Shown one piece after another: positions 19,283-27,421 of a stretch of 64,000 nt of DNA. Position 1 is the first letter of the stretch. Each line of letters opens with the position of its first letter. Source of the DNA: Salisediminibacterium beveridgei (GTDB lineage: Bacteria > Bacillota > Bacilli > Bacillales > Salisediminibacteriaceae); contig NZ_CP012502.1 of assembly GCF_001721685.1 (NCBI RefSeq), forward strand, positions 1,054,001 to 1,118,000. The letters are read 5' to 3'. The translations under genes were made by a program, and so were the position numbers. The notes under the pieces were generated by a model. That model was not told the DNA's origin and did not search any database. It worked only from the letters and a program-made list of their open reading frames with translations.

Positions 19283-20113
19283 CTACTGCAGTTCATCCAG
19301 AAAGGCCTGGATATCCCCCTGGTAGTCGGGATGCATCTGCATATCGTTGTGACCGAATCCTTCGTACTGATTGGCAGTCACCTCGCCTTGCCAGCTGTCA
19401 GCCGTCACGGCCGAATGTTCCGGCGGGATGACCTGATCATCGGTGCCCGTCAGGATCAGAAGCGGCGAGCCGATCTCTTCCGCCATGGTGCTCACTTCAA
19501 ACGGGTGCCGGATGAACGGTCCGATCGGAAGCCACGGATGGCGGTGTTCCTGAACACGGACCCGGCTGTCGTAGGGCGCAGCCAGGATGGTTCCGGCCAG
19601 GTCCCGGGCCGTGGCGAGGTGCGTGGCCGGCGCGGAACCCATCGACCGCCCGAAGGAGACGACCTGATCTTCAGAGACATCGTCTCGTTCAACTAAGCGG
19701 TCAAAGATCAGCTCCGAATCGGCAAACAGTTCGTTTTCTCCCGGCGAGCCGCTGCTCAGGCCATAGCCCCGGTAGTTGATAAAGGCGATGCGGTACCCTT
19801 CGATCCAATCATGGGACAGTGCCGCCTGCGTTTTTTCTTCAGCATTCCCGCCGAAGTAGAGCAAGAGCGGCATTGGCTCATCGGCAGCATCAACCGGGTG
19901 GCGTAACCAGCCGTGTAACTCCTCTTGATCCGCGGTCGTCAGGCGGATTTCTTCAATCGCAGCGTTTTCGGCTGCTTCGTCCTGATGCTGCTCACTGATC
20001 GTCGTCTCGAAGAACAGCTGATCCTCCTGGTTCCAGACCACCATCAGGAATTGTATCCCGATGAAAAGCCCGACAAGGAAGCCGGCGATCAGAATGTATT
20101 TCAACAATTGCAC
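19283..20113 (-). CDS. Membrane-anchored alpha/beta hydrolase (BEM46/YtpA-like)
   Basis: The protein of 276 residues has one N-terminal hydrophobic helix (ILIAGFLVGLFIGIQFLMVVW), so the hydrolase domain probably faces outside. The fold is supported by LLYFGGNAEEK (oxyanion region), INYRGYGLSSGSPGE, the nucleophile elbow FGRSMGSAPA, the acid in LTGTDDQVIPPEHS and the His in EGFGHNDM. The substrate is unknown; relatives are esterases or lysophospholipases. The start is GTG at 20113, six bases after GGAGGGG; a longer open frame upstream lacks a ribosome binding site. The mature part is rich in Glu and Asp. Confidence 0.75.
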   Translation of the reverse strand: MQLLKYILIAGFLVGLFIGIQFLMVVWNQEDQLFFETTISEQHQDEAAENAAIEEIRLTTADQEELHGWLRHPVDAADEPMPLLLYFGGNAEEKTQAALSHDWIEGYRIAFINYRGYGLSSGSPGENELFADSELIFDRLVERDDVSEDQVVSFGRSMGSAPATHLATARDLAGTILAAPYDSRVRVQEHRHPWLPIGPFIRHPFEVSTMAEEIGSPLLILTGTDDQVIPPEHSAVTADSWQGEVTANQYEGFGHNDMQMHPDYQGDIQAFLDELQ

Positions 20114-20185
20114 GAATACCCCTCCAGTTGTTTGTTTTTCGCTTTTTCTCAGTATCTCAAATTCAAGGACCTGTGAAAAGCGGAC

Positions 20186-20229
20186 TGGACAGATCAGCCT
20201 TTTTTCTGTATTATACCCGTAAAGGTATA
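20186..20229 (+). promoter_or_regulatory. Promoter of the fmdB-like gene with a small inverted repeat
   Basis: TGGACA (20186-20191) and TATTAT (20209-20214) are 17 bases apart. TATACC (20212-20217) and GGTATA (20224-20229) form an inverted repeat that overlaps the -10 and the start point, so it could be an operator. No regulator is assigned. Confidence 0.55.
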
Positions 20230-20247
20230 AGAGAGGACTGAGAAAAC

Positions 20248-20445
20248 ATGCCACGTTATGATTTCAAATGCACAGTCTGTGATCACCGGTTTGAAACCTG
20301 GTCCAGTTACGATGCCCGGCACGAAGTGACATGTCCTACCTGCCAAAAACAAGAAAGTGCGATCGTCTTTAAAGCAACCTACACGCACCGTGTCATGGGC
20401 TCAAGCCCCGGTCAGGCCTGCAGCCCGAGAGGCGGTTTTTCCTGA
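20248..20445 (+). CDS. FmdB-family zinc-ribbon protein
   Basis: A 65-residue protein with the family start MPRYDFKCTVCDHRFE and two Cys pairs (CTVC and CPTC) that would bind one zinc ion, followed by a Gly/Ser/Pro-rich tail. Such proteins are often named putative regulatory protein FmdB, but the biochemical role is unknown. It has its own promoter and terminator and is not in an operon with its neighbours. Confidence 0.85.
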   Translation: MPRYDFKCTVCDHRFETWSSYDARHEVTCPTCQKQESAIVFKATYTHRVMGSSPGQACSPRGGFS

Positions 20446-20487
20446 GGATAAGCGAAAACGGGCGGCCGTGCGCCGTTCATACTGAAA

Positions 20488-20515
20488 CCCTGTTCCCACG
20501 TGGAACAGGGTTTTT
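20488..20515 (+). terminator. Terminator of the fmdB-like gene
   Basis: CCCTGTTCC (20488-20496) pairs perfectly with GGAACAGGG (20502-20510), followed by TTTTT. Confidence 0.92.
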
Positions 20516-20598
20516 AATCGGCTTTTCAAGATCCGTTCGACTTGCCGCCATTCCTTACATCATGAACCGGCTTTTAAGGCCTTGCGTTGAAATACATC

Positions 20599-20637
20599 TG
20601 AGGTCTTAGTCAAGTTACATCCGCGGCTCATTATTTA
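20599..20637 (+). promoter_or_regulatory. Candidate stress-induced promoter of the lia operon
   Basis: A -10-like TATTTA lies at 20632-20637, about 50 bases before liaI, with no recognisable -35. The -35 area is instead occupied by TGAGGTCTTAGTCA (20599-20612), an imperfect inverted repeat with the GGTC/AGTC content expected of a LiaR-type response-regulator site. An activator-dependent promoter is inferred. Confidence 0.3.
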
Positions 20638-20687
20638 AATGCCCTCCTTCTTCTACAATGAGAATAAGAAGAGAGGAGAGGATCAAG

Positions 20688-21050
20688 ATGAAATCATTCG
20701 GTGTGTTTTTAATCGCCATCATAGCAATGTTTGTCCTGCTTGCCAATTTCGGCCCGATGGTGCTGTTTGCACTGGGCGTGTATCTGCTTTATGTCATCTG
20801 GAAAAAATTCGCGGCAGCCGAGGAGACGGGAGCCAAAGTACTCTGGGTCATTCTCGGTTTGATCGTATTCAGCATCACGCTGTCCAATGTGTATGCGATT
20901 GTCGGTCTGTTCGCCGTGTATGTCTTGTATGTACTGTTTTTTCGAAAAGACGACAGTGATGTGCCGCGGCAAAACAAGCAACAGTCATACGGCGAGAGTG
21001 ATCCGTTCAATCAGTTCGAACAGGAATGGTCCAGCTTGAAGAAGAACTGA
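20688..21050 (+). CDS. liaI: LiaI-like small membrane protein
   Basis: The 120-residue protein has four hydrophobic segments grouped as two hairpins (FGVFLIAIIAMFVLLANF through VLYVLFF) and a polar, Gln/Asp-rich cytoplasmic tail. Its position directly before a PspA/LiaH homologue and LiaFSR matches liaI of B. subtilis, the membrane anchor for LiaH. ATG 20688 follows GAGAGGAGAGG by 7 bases. The call rests mainly on context, since LiaI sequences are poorly conserved. Confidence 0.6.
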   Translation: MKSFGVFLIAIIAMFVLLANFGPMVLFALGVYLLYVIWKKFAAAEETGAKVLWVILGLIVFSITLSNVYAIVGLFAVYVLYVLFFRKDDSDVPRQNKQQSYGESDPFNQFEQEWSSLKKN

Positions 21051-21073
21051 AATTCAAAAAGGAGGCGATTGCC

Positions 21074-21688
21074 ATGACAGACGTATGGACAAAAATCCGC
21101 ACAGCGGTGGAGGAAGACTGGAAACGAATCACCGGGCAGCAGTCATTCAGTTTTGAACAGCCCTTGTCAAAGGATCATCCGCTAAGGCGGCTCGATCACT
21201 ACATTCACGAAGGGGAAAAGAAAATCAAACGGATGGGTGAACTGATTCGCCGGCATGAACAGCTGCTTGAAGCGGTCAAAACAGAGCGAGAAGAAGCTGA
21301 ACAGATGCTCGCAAAACGTCAGCGCCAACGGGCTGTGGCTGATGAGGCCAATGAAAAAGGTCTCGTGATGTATGCAGACCGGGAAATTGAGGTCTACACC
21401 GGGCGCATCGATCAGCTTTTATACCGGGAAGTGGAAATGAATAAAGAGCTCGAGGATCTCACCCGTCAGGAAGAAACCATGAAACATAAGCTGAAGGATA
21501 TGAAGCTGAAGCGGATGGAAGCCGCAGGAGACGCGCATATCCGCGAGGCGAAGCGCTTTGAACCGTCACCGCTTCAAACTGCAGAGGGAAGAGAAAGCCG
21601 GAAAGGCCCGGAAGAGCAGGAAGCCCTGTTCGACGAAAAAATCCGCAAACTGGAAGAGGAACGTTCTTCCACGGAAGCCAATTCGTGA
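21074..21688 (+). CDS. liaH: PspA/IM30-family phage shock protein (LiaH-like)
   Basis: A 204-residue, highly charged protein that is almost entirely coiled coil (about residues 35-175), as in PspA, Vipp1 and LiaH. These proteins form large rings or rods at the inner face of the membrane and protect it under envelope stress. AAAAGGAGG ends 8 bases before ATG 21074; an upstream in-frame ATG at 21026 lies within liaI and is less likely. It is a little shorter than LiaH of B. subtilis. Confidence 0.75.
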   Translation: MTDVWTKIRTAVEEDWKRITGQQSFSFEQPLSKDHPLRRLDHYIHEGEKKIKRMGELIRRHEQLLEAVKTEREEAEQMLAKRQRQRAVADEANEKGLVMYADREIEVYTGRIDQLLYREVEMNKELEDLTRQEETMKHKLKDMKLKRMEAAGDAHIREAKRFEPSPLQTAEGRESRKGPEEQEALFDEKIRKLEEERSSTEANS

Positions 21689-21712
21689 TAAACTGATAAA
21701 GGATAGAGTCAA

Positions 21713-21738
21713 CCGCGGAGAACCCATGTTCCCCGCGG
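21713..21738 (+). other. GC-rich hairpin between liaH and liaF
   Basis: CCGCGG-A-GAA (21713-21722) pairs with TTC-C-CCGCGG (21729-21738), leaving a six-base loop. There is no T-run, so it is not a standard terminator. In B. subtilis most lia transcripts end after liaH and only a few read on; this hairpin could mark a processing or attenuation point. Confidence 0.5.
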
Positions 21739-21788
21739 ATCTTGTACATACAGTAAGAAGCACGTTGTCAAACGGGAGGTGAGGTCAG

Positions 21789-22502
21789 ATGCTCAGAAGA
21801 GTGCCTGCAAAAACGATGAATGCGGTGATCCTGATTGCCATTGCGATACTGCTGGTGGAGCTGGCAGTCAAAGGCGGAGACGTCATCATACCCGGAATTA
21901 TCTTCGGGTTTTTGATCTATCTCGGGTGGAAGAACTTTCACAGCCTCTTCGGGAAGATCATCTTTTTCATCGGCATACTGGCTTTTTTCGGGAATGTGTT
22001 CAGCCTCGTCGCTGTTCAGTTCCTCCTGTTGGCCCTGATCGTCCTGTTCTTCAAATACGTCATTCTCGACAAAGAGGAAGAGGCAATCCGGCCGGTTTTC
22101 ACCTCGGATGAGATGAAGCCAGGGATTACGATGAACAAGCGCCCGCTGCTTCGGCAAAAGGTATTCGGCAGTCAACGGGTGGGCGAAGAGCCGTATTCCT
22201 GGCGGGACGTCAATATCCACGGCGGATTCGGGGACCGGACCATCGATCTCAGTCAGACGGTACTCCCTGATGAGGCAGTAATCTCCATCCGGCATCTGTT
22301 CGGCAACATCACCATTTATGTCCCGTATGAAGTGGATGTCACCGTGCACCACAGTACGATGTTCGGGCAGTTCACGGTGTTTGAAGAGAGCGGGAAACTG
22401 GTGAATGAATCCGTCAGTTACCGGAACCTCTCCGCCGACGGACCCCACGTGAAGATCGTCACCTCACTTCTCTCCGGGGATCTGGAGGTGCGGAGAATAT
22501 GA
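21789..22502 (+). CDS. liaF: LiaF-type inhibitor of the Lia two-component system
   Basis: The 237-residue protein has four predicted N-terminal membrane helices (to about residue 95) and a C-terminal beta-rich domain of the LiaF type (GGFGDRTIDLSQTVLPDEAVISI, then LFGNITIYVPYEVDVTVHH). LiaF keeps the kinase LiaS off in the absence of cell-wall stress. GGGAGGTGAGG precedes the start. The end overlaps the liaS start by four bases (ATGA). Confidence 0.85.
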   Translation: MLRRVPAKTMNAVILIAIAILLVELAVKGGDVIIPGIIFGFLIYLGWKNFHSLFGKIIFFIGILAFFGNVFSLVAVQFLLLALIVLFFKYVILDKEEEAIRPVFTSDEMKPGITMNKRPLLRQKVFGSQRVGEEPYSWRDVNIHGGFGDRTIDLSQTVLPDEAVISIRHLFGNITIYVPYEVDVTVHHSTMFGQFTVFEESGKLVNESVSYRNLSADGPHVKIVTSLLSGDLEVRRI

Positions 22503-23536
22503 AGAACCGCACCCAGTTCATCCTCTTGAATATTGTATTCAGTGCATTCACAGCTGGCGTGGTCCTGATGCTTACGTATGCTGCAAATCCTTCGGATTCC
22601 CTGCAGGCCTATCTGTTTGCCGTCATTTATGATGTACCGCTGATCGCGATTGTGCTTGCCTTTGTGATCCTGATGGGCATGATGTACGCCGAGGTGGTAC
22701 ACAGTCAGCTCCGGAGTGCCGTGAGAAACCTCCTTCGGCGGATGGAAGGGATCCTTCACGTGCAAAAACCCGATCCGCCGCCCAATGACAACGTCCCGAT
22801 GATCCGGGAGCTGCACGACAAACTGGAAACGATCCGTACACAGCTCACAAGGCAGCAGGAAGCAGCGCAAAAATTGGCGACGGAACGGGCCACGGCGCGG
22901 GAGAAGAGCCTGCAGGAAGTGGTGGAGCAGGAACGGAGCCGCCTGGCCCGGGAACTGCATGACTCGGTGAGCCAGCAGCTGTTCGCGGCATCGATGATGA
23001 TGGCAACCATCAATGAAACCGGAGCCCAAAAGGACCCGGCTATTCAAAAACAGCTGGAGATGGTCGGCCGTATGGTGGATCAGTCCCAGCTGGAAATGCG
23101 GGCCCTTCTCCTTCATTTACGACCGGTTGCACTGAAGGGAAAGACCCTCGGCGAAGGGTTGAACGAGCTCCTGTTGGAATTGAAACAAAAGGTGCCGATG
23201 ACGATGGAGGTCAAACTTGAAGAGATTGATCTCGATAAAGGCATTGAAGACCACCTCTTCCGCATTGCTCAAGAAGCGATCTCCAATACATTGAGGCACG
23301 CAGAGGCCGGGAAACTCTCGGTGATACTCGTGTTGCGGGACCAGAATGTGATCATGCGGATCCGCGATGACGGGAAAGGGTTCGATATGAAGTCGGTTCG
23401 TCAGCACGGGTCGTATGGCCTTGAGAACATGCGTGAGCGGGCAGAAGAGGTAGGTGGCAGTCTGAAGCTGATCAGTGTGCCCGGTGAAGGAACACAGCTC
23501 GAAGTGAAAGTGCCAATCAGGGAGGTGGGCGTATGA
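22499..23536 (+). CDS. liaS: Sensor histidine kinase LiaS
   Basis: A 345-residue intramembrane-sensing kinase with two N-terminal membrane helices and a very short outside loop, a HAMP-like and coiled-coil linker, a HisKA_3 dimerisation domain with phospho-acceptor His154 (RELHDSVSQQ) and an HATPase domain with N-box EAISNTLRHAEA and G-box DDGKGFD. This layout is that of LiaS/VraS kinases, which respond to lipid II-binding antibiotics. Both ends overlap neighbouring genes by ATGA, so liaFSR are translationally coupled. Confidence 0.9.
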   Translation: MKNRTQFILLNIVFSAFTAGVVLMLTYAANPSDSLQAYLFAVIYDVPLIAIVLAFVILMGMMYAEVVHSQLRSAVRNLLRRMEGILHVQKPDPPPNDNVPMIRELHDKLETIRTQLTRQQEAAQKLATERATAREKSLQEVVEQERSRLARELHDSVSQQLFAASMMMATINETGAQKDPAIQKQLEMVGRMVDQSQLEMRALLLHLRPVALKGKTLGEGLNELLLELKQKVPMTMEVKLEEIDLDKGIEDHLFRIAQEAISNTLRHAEAGKLSVILVLRDQNVIMRIRDDGKGFDMKSVRQHGSYGLENMRERAEEVGGSLKLISVPGEGTQLEVKVPIREVGV

Positions 23537-24171
23537 GTGTGATACGCGTATTATTTGCAGATGATCATGAGATGGTGAGAATCGGTGTGGCCAGTTATTT
23601 AACGGCGCAGCCGGACATTGACGTGGTGGCAGAAGCGGCGAACGGAGAAGAAGCGGTGACAAAAGCGCTGGAACTGCGACCGGACATTATCCTGATGGAT
23701 CTCGTCATGCCGGTGATGGACGGGATCGAGGCGACCCGGGAAATCCGCCGGCAGTGGCCGGCAGCGAAGATCATCATCGTGACGAGCTTTCTCGACGATG
23801 AAAAGGTCTACCCGGCACTTGAAGCCGGGGCGACGAGCTATATGCTCAAGACCAGTAAAGCAAGCGAGATTGCCAGAGCGATTCGTTCCACTAGTCAGGG
23901 GCAGTCCATCCTCGAGCCTGAAGTGACCGGCAAGCTCATGAACCGGATGCACCATAAGCCGGCGGATCTGCACGATCAGCTGACCGCACGGGAGCTGGAA
24001 GTGTTAAAGCGGATGTGCGAAGGGATGAGCAATCAGGAGATCGGCGATGCGCTGTTCATCTCGATGAAAACGGTGAAGGTGCATGTCAGTAACATCCTCA
24101 GTAAACTCGACGTGCACGACCGCACCCAGGCGGTGATCTATGCCTTCAAAGAGGATTTGTTTACGGATTGA
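23533..24171 (+). CDS. liaR: Response regulator LiaR (NarL/LuxR family)
   Basis: The 212-residue protein has a normal receiver domain with acidic residues D10 and D11, phosphorylation site D56 (LMDLVMP), Thr in IIVTS and Lys in YMLKTSKA. A GerE-type helix-turn-helix follows (LTARELEVLKRMCEGMSNQEIGDAL). It should activate the lia operon when phosphorylated by LiaS. It converges with the minus-strand ATP-grasp genes only 9 bases further on; no strong terminator is seen there. Confidence 0.92.
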   Translation: MSVIRVLFADDHEMVRIGVASYLTAQPDIDVVAEAANGEEAVTKALELRPDIILMDLVMPVMDGIEATREIRRQWPAAKIIIVTSFLDDEKVYPALEAGATSYMLKTSKASEIARAIRSTSQGQSILEPEVTGKLMNRMHHKPADLHDQLTARELEVLKRMCEGMSNQEIGDALFISMKTVKVHVSNILSKLDVHDRTQAVIYAFKEDLFTD

Positions 24172-24180
24172 AGCATCTGT

Positions 24181-25056
24181 TCAAAGATCCATCAGATGAT
24201 ACAGCTTCCAGTCCAGGTAGTCCATGACCATGTCTGCGATATTGATGTCTGAACACATATACAGGCTCCTCGAGCCGACGGCGTCTTCCATCTCATTGAA
24301 GAGGAGGTCGCCGTCTTCGGTTAAGAGGAAATCGAGGCCGACGTAGTCCAGCTGGATCGCATCGATAATCGACTGGATGAGACTCAGCTGATTGTCGTTG
24401 AGGTGAAACAGACTCGATGAGCCGCCGGCGGACAGGTTTGCCCGGAAATCGGTTTGTGAACGGCGCAGCACCGCAGCAACGATCTGGTTGCCGACGACGT
24501 AAACCCGGACGTCTTTCCCTTTTTGGCCACCCACCGGCTGATGGATAACGTCCGCAGGAAGCGAAGAACGGATCCCGTTCAGAGGATCATTCGGCTCCAC
24601 CATCCTGACACCTGTGCCCCCGCGCCCTAACGGATCCTTCAGTATAAAGGGATCGAGAATCGCGTTGTCCAGAGCACAGTCCAGCGTGAGGGCGTGGGAA
24701 TCAAGCATATCGACACCGAGCTGTGCCATCGTGGCATACGCGAGGCGTTTGTCGTTTGCCACCCGGGAGACATAGGCACTGTTAAAGCAGGGAATCCCCA
24801 TTGTTTCACAGACCTCATTCAGCCACGGGGAAACAGAGCGGTTCATGATGAAATCGGGGCGTTCCCCGTCCAACGGGACGAAAGGGTTGACGCCCTGTTT
24901 GCCGAGGCGGACGATGATGTCTTCGTATGCGACGATCTTTAAGCTGATGTGCCGTTCAGAAGCCGCCTCATGAAGGAGAGATATAAAGGTATCGTTTCGC
25001 GGGATGTCGCGGGACCGGTAAATGACCCAGCCGGTCCGTAAGTCTGTTTTGATCAT
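24181..25056 (-). CDS. RimK-type ATP-grasp protein, second gene of a tandem pair
   Basis: The 291-residue protein has an N-terminal pre-ATP-grasp half and an ATP-grasp half with DPFILKDPLGRGGTGVRMV and GKDVRVYVVGNQIVAAVLRRS. The closing metal-site motif, usually ExN, reads FNEMEDAVGSRSLY here, so the conserved Asn is replaced by Glu. The protein may therefore have altered activity. It lies 26 bases after the related gene at 25083-25991 and probably shares its transcript. Family members ligate amino acids to peptides, proteins or small molecules; the substrate here is unknown. Confidence 0.7.
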   Translation of the reverse strand: MIKTDLRTGWVIYRSRDIPRNDTFISLLHEAASERHISLKIVAYEDIIVRLGKQGVNPFVPLDGERPDFIMNRSVSPWLNEVCETMGIPCFNSAYVSRVANDKRLAYATMAQLGVDMLDSHALTLDCALDNAILDPFILKDPLGRGGTGVRMVEPNDPLNGIRSSLPADVIHQPVGGQKGKDVRVYVVGNQIVAAVLRRSQTDFRANLSAGGSSSLFHLNDNQLSLIQSIIDAIQLDYVGLDFLLTEDGDLLFNEMEDAVGSRSLYMCSDINIADMVMDYLDWKLYHLMDL

Positions 25057-25082
25057 GAGTGCCCCTCCTGTCGGTTTCGTTA

Positions 25083-25991
25083 TCAGTTTGTTTTCACGGT
25101 ATGCTGATCGATCCAGCTGATCATGTGCGGGGCGATGTCAATCCCCGTCGCTTCGTAGATGCTTCGTATGTGCGGGTTGGTATTGACTTCGCAGACGAGA
25201 AATCCCCCGTTATGGAAGAGGAGGTCCACGCCGGCAAAATCCGCCCCCACGGCTTCTGCGGCCCGGATGGCCAGAGCCGACGCCTCCGCTGGCGGCTCGC
25301 AGGCGACGGTCTGCCCGCCGGCTGTCACGTTCGCTCTGAAATCCGACTTAGACGTGCGGATCATGGACGCAACCACCCGGCCCCCGACGACGTTCACCCG
25401 CATATCACGGCCGTGACTGTGGGTGATATACTGCTGGTACAAAAACGGTTTCCCGGCCAGCTCACGGGTGAGACGTGTCAGTGCTTCTTCTGTCTGGATC
25501 AGGTAGACCTGTTCGCCGAAGGAACCATACGCTTCTTTTACCACCAGCGGAAGCCCCAGGTGATGGACGACGGCTTTCAGGAAACGGTCGTCGAGTTCTT
25601 TTGGGGGCATATACATAAACGGTGCCTGTATCGTCAAGGGTGTGGGAACCGCATGTGAGGACAGGACATCATGCATCAGGCCTTTATGGTCGCAAATCCC
25701 GACGGCTTCACTCGTATTGAAAACCCGGACGCCCCTTTTTTCGAAGGCCCGGGCCAACAGCAGATCTTTATCTGCGAACAGGACAGCATCCGGTAAGGCG
25801 TTGAATGTATTCGTGGCCGGGATCAGCCGATCCGGCGCCGATGAAGCGAGGACATCGAGATTGGTGAGCGGCGAGGCCTCAAAGCCGGCCGTTTCGGCGG
25901 CCTGGATCATCCACTGGTTGTAGTCCTGGAATTTCTCCGTATTCAAATGACCATTGGAGAGGATCGCAAGGGTTTTCGGTGCAGCGTGCAT
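25083..25991 (-). CDS. RimK-type ATP-grasp ligase, first gene of a tandem pair
   Basis: A 302-residue protein with a complete ATP-grasp domain: LPLVVKEAYGSFGEQVYLI (ATP-binding), PFLYQQYI, GRDMRVNVVGGRVVASMIR, and the metal-binding CEVNTNPHIRSIYEATG. The start is ATG 25991 after GTGGAGG on the minus strand. Relatives include RimK-like alpha-L-glutamate ligases and the YheC/YheD coat-associated group. Neither a peptide substrate gene nor a transporter is next to it, so no specific product can be named. Confidence 0.75.
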   Translation of the reverse strand: MHAAPKTLAILSNGHLNTEKFQDYNQWMIQAAETAGFEASPLTNLDVLASSAPDRLIPATNTFNALPDAVLFADKDLLLARAFEKRGVRVFNTSEAVGICDHKGLMHDVLSSHAVPTPLTIQAPFMYMPPKELDDRFLKAVVHHLGLPLVVKEAYGSFGEQVYLIQTEEALTRLTRELAGKPFLYQQYITHSHGRDMRVNVVGGRVVASMIRTSKSDFRANVTAGGQTVACEPPAEASALAIRAAEAVGADFAGVDLLFHNGGFLVCEVNTNPHIRSIYEATGIDIAPHMISWIDQHTVKTN

Positions 25992-26025
25992 TGTTTTTCC
26001 TCCACTGGCCGGTAACGTGTTCACT

Positions 26026-26034
26026 TGCTATACT
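26026..26034 (+). promoter_or_regulatory. Extended -10 element before folC
   Basis: TGC-TATACT at 26026-26034 is a typical extended -10, about 90 bases before folC, in the gap between folC and the divergent ATP-grasp genes. The -35 is weak. Confidence 0.4.
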
Positions 26035-26127
26035 TGGATCAGTTGATCAATCGCCGTTCGGCCATATTTTTCTCCTAATCATGGCATGTTTCGAACGTAA
26101 AATCAATACAGTCAACAGGAGGCTGCG

Positions 26128-27336
26128 ATGAAACCGATGAGCATGGAAGACGTGACGAAACACTTGACGAAACGAAAGCAGGCAGGCATCGTGTACGACC
26201 TGACACGGATCCAGACGTTGCTTGAGGCGATGGGAAACCCGCAAGATCAGATCCCGTGCATCCATATTGCCGGCACGAACGGGAAAGGCTCAACATCAGC
26301 TTATACCGTCGCAGCCCTTGTGGCACAGGGGTTACAGGTCGGTGCCTTTAACTCGCCGGTGTTCGGTGACGTGCATGAACACGTCACGATCAACGGTGTG
26401 CCTCTAGCGAGGGAGCTGTTCCTGGCTCATGCCGGGGCTTACGAGGAGCGGGTCAATGACGTGGAAGAACGGCTAGGTCAGGTTGTCAGTGAATTCGAAT
26501 GGCTCGTGGGACTGGCCTGCTTCATCTTTGATCGCGTGCAGCCGGTGGACATCGTGGTACTTGAAACCGGGATGGGCGGACGCCTTGATGCAACGAACGT
26601 GGTCACTCAGCCCGTCGCAACAGCGATTACAAATGTCGGGCTCGATCATCAGGCCTACCTCGGGGAGACGCTCTCTGCCATCGCGAGGGAGAAGGCAGGG
26701 ATTATGCGCCCCGTTGTCCCGTGTTTCACTGCGGCAACCGGTGAAGTTTTTGCTGTCTTGAAACAGGAGGCAATGCAACAGGGTGCTGCAATCAAACAAG
26801 TCGCAGCCATTGATACCCCGTGGCAGTTGACGATGGCCGGCGCCCACCAGCAGGCCAATGCCAGCCTGGCCTACGAACTGACAAAAGCTGCCGGGGACGA
26901 ACTCGGCTTTACCGTATCACCCGGTGCGTTCCAACAAGCCGTGAAGTCCGTTCAAGTCCCCGGACGTTTTGAAACGATCCTGGAGAAGCCGAAGGTGATT
27001 CTCGATACCGGGCATAATATGGAGGCCATTGAAGCGGTGATTGCGGAACTGAACAGGCAACAGCTGAAACCGGCAGTTCTTTTTGCGGCGATGAAGGATA
27101 AACGGGCGGATGAAATGCTGAAGCAGCTCGAGGAGGTGGCGTCACACGTCACCGTGACGACGTTTGATCACCCGCGGGCGATGCCTCTTTCAGCGTTGCC
27201 GGATGGTTACAAACAAGTCACGGATGTAAAGAAGTGGCTGAGCGACTGGCTCAGGAATGCACACGTTCACGAGACCCTGCTCATCACGGGCTCACACCAG
27301 TTTATCGCTGAAATGAGGGAGTTTTTTTCCGGTTGA
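26128..27336 (+). CDS. folC: Folylpolyglutamate synthase / dihydrofolate synthase
   Basis: FolC adds glutamate to dihydropteroate and folates. The 402-residue product has the P-loop HIAGTNGKGSTSAY, the FNSPVFGDVHEHVTING segment, ETGMGGRLDATN and TNVGLDHQAYLG, with the C-terminal Mur-ligase-type domain (VILDTGHNMEA). A good AGGAGG precedes ATG 26128. In B. subtilis folC follows valS; here valS is missing from the position and folC stands behind divergent ATP-grasp genes. Confidence 0.93.
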   Translation: MKPMSMEDVTKHLTKRKQAGIVYDLTRIQTLLEAMGNPQDQIPCIHIAGTNGKGSTSAYTVAALVAQGLQVGAFNSPVFGDVHEHVTINGVPLARELFLAHAGAYEERVNDVEERLGQVVSEFEWLVGLACFIFDRVQPVDIVVLETGMGGRLDATNVVTQPVATAITNVGLDHQAYLGETLSAIAREKAGIMRPVVPCFTAATGEVFAVLKQEAMQQGAAIKQVAAIDTPWQLTMAGAHQQANASLAYELTKAAGDELGFTVSPGAFQQAVKSVQVPGRFETILEKPKVILDTGHNMEAIEAVIAELNRQQLKPAVLFAAMKDKRADEMLKQLEEVASHVTVTTFDHPRAMPLSALPDGYKQVTDVKKWLSDWLRNAHVHETLLITGSHQFIAEMREFFSG

Positions 27337-27421
27337 TTTCAAAATGCCGCTTGAAATGGGAAGTTATGTGGTATATTAGAAATGTGTCTAATGTACAACA
27401 GCTGTCGGAAGGGGTGGACGT

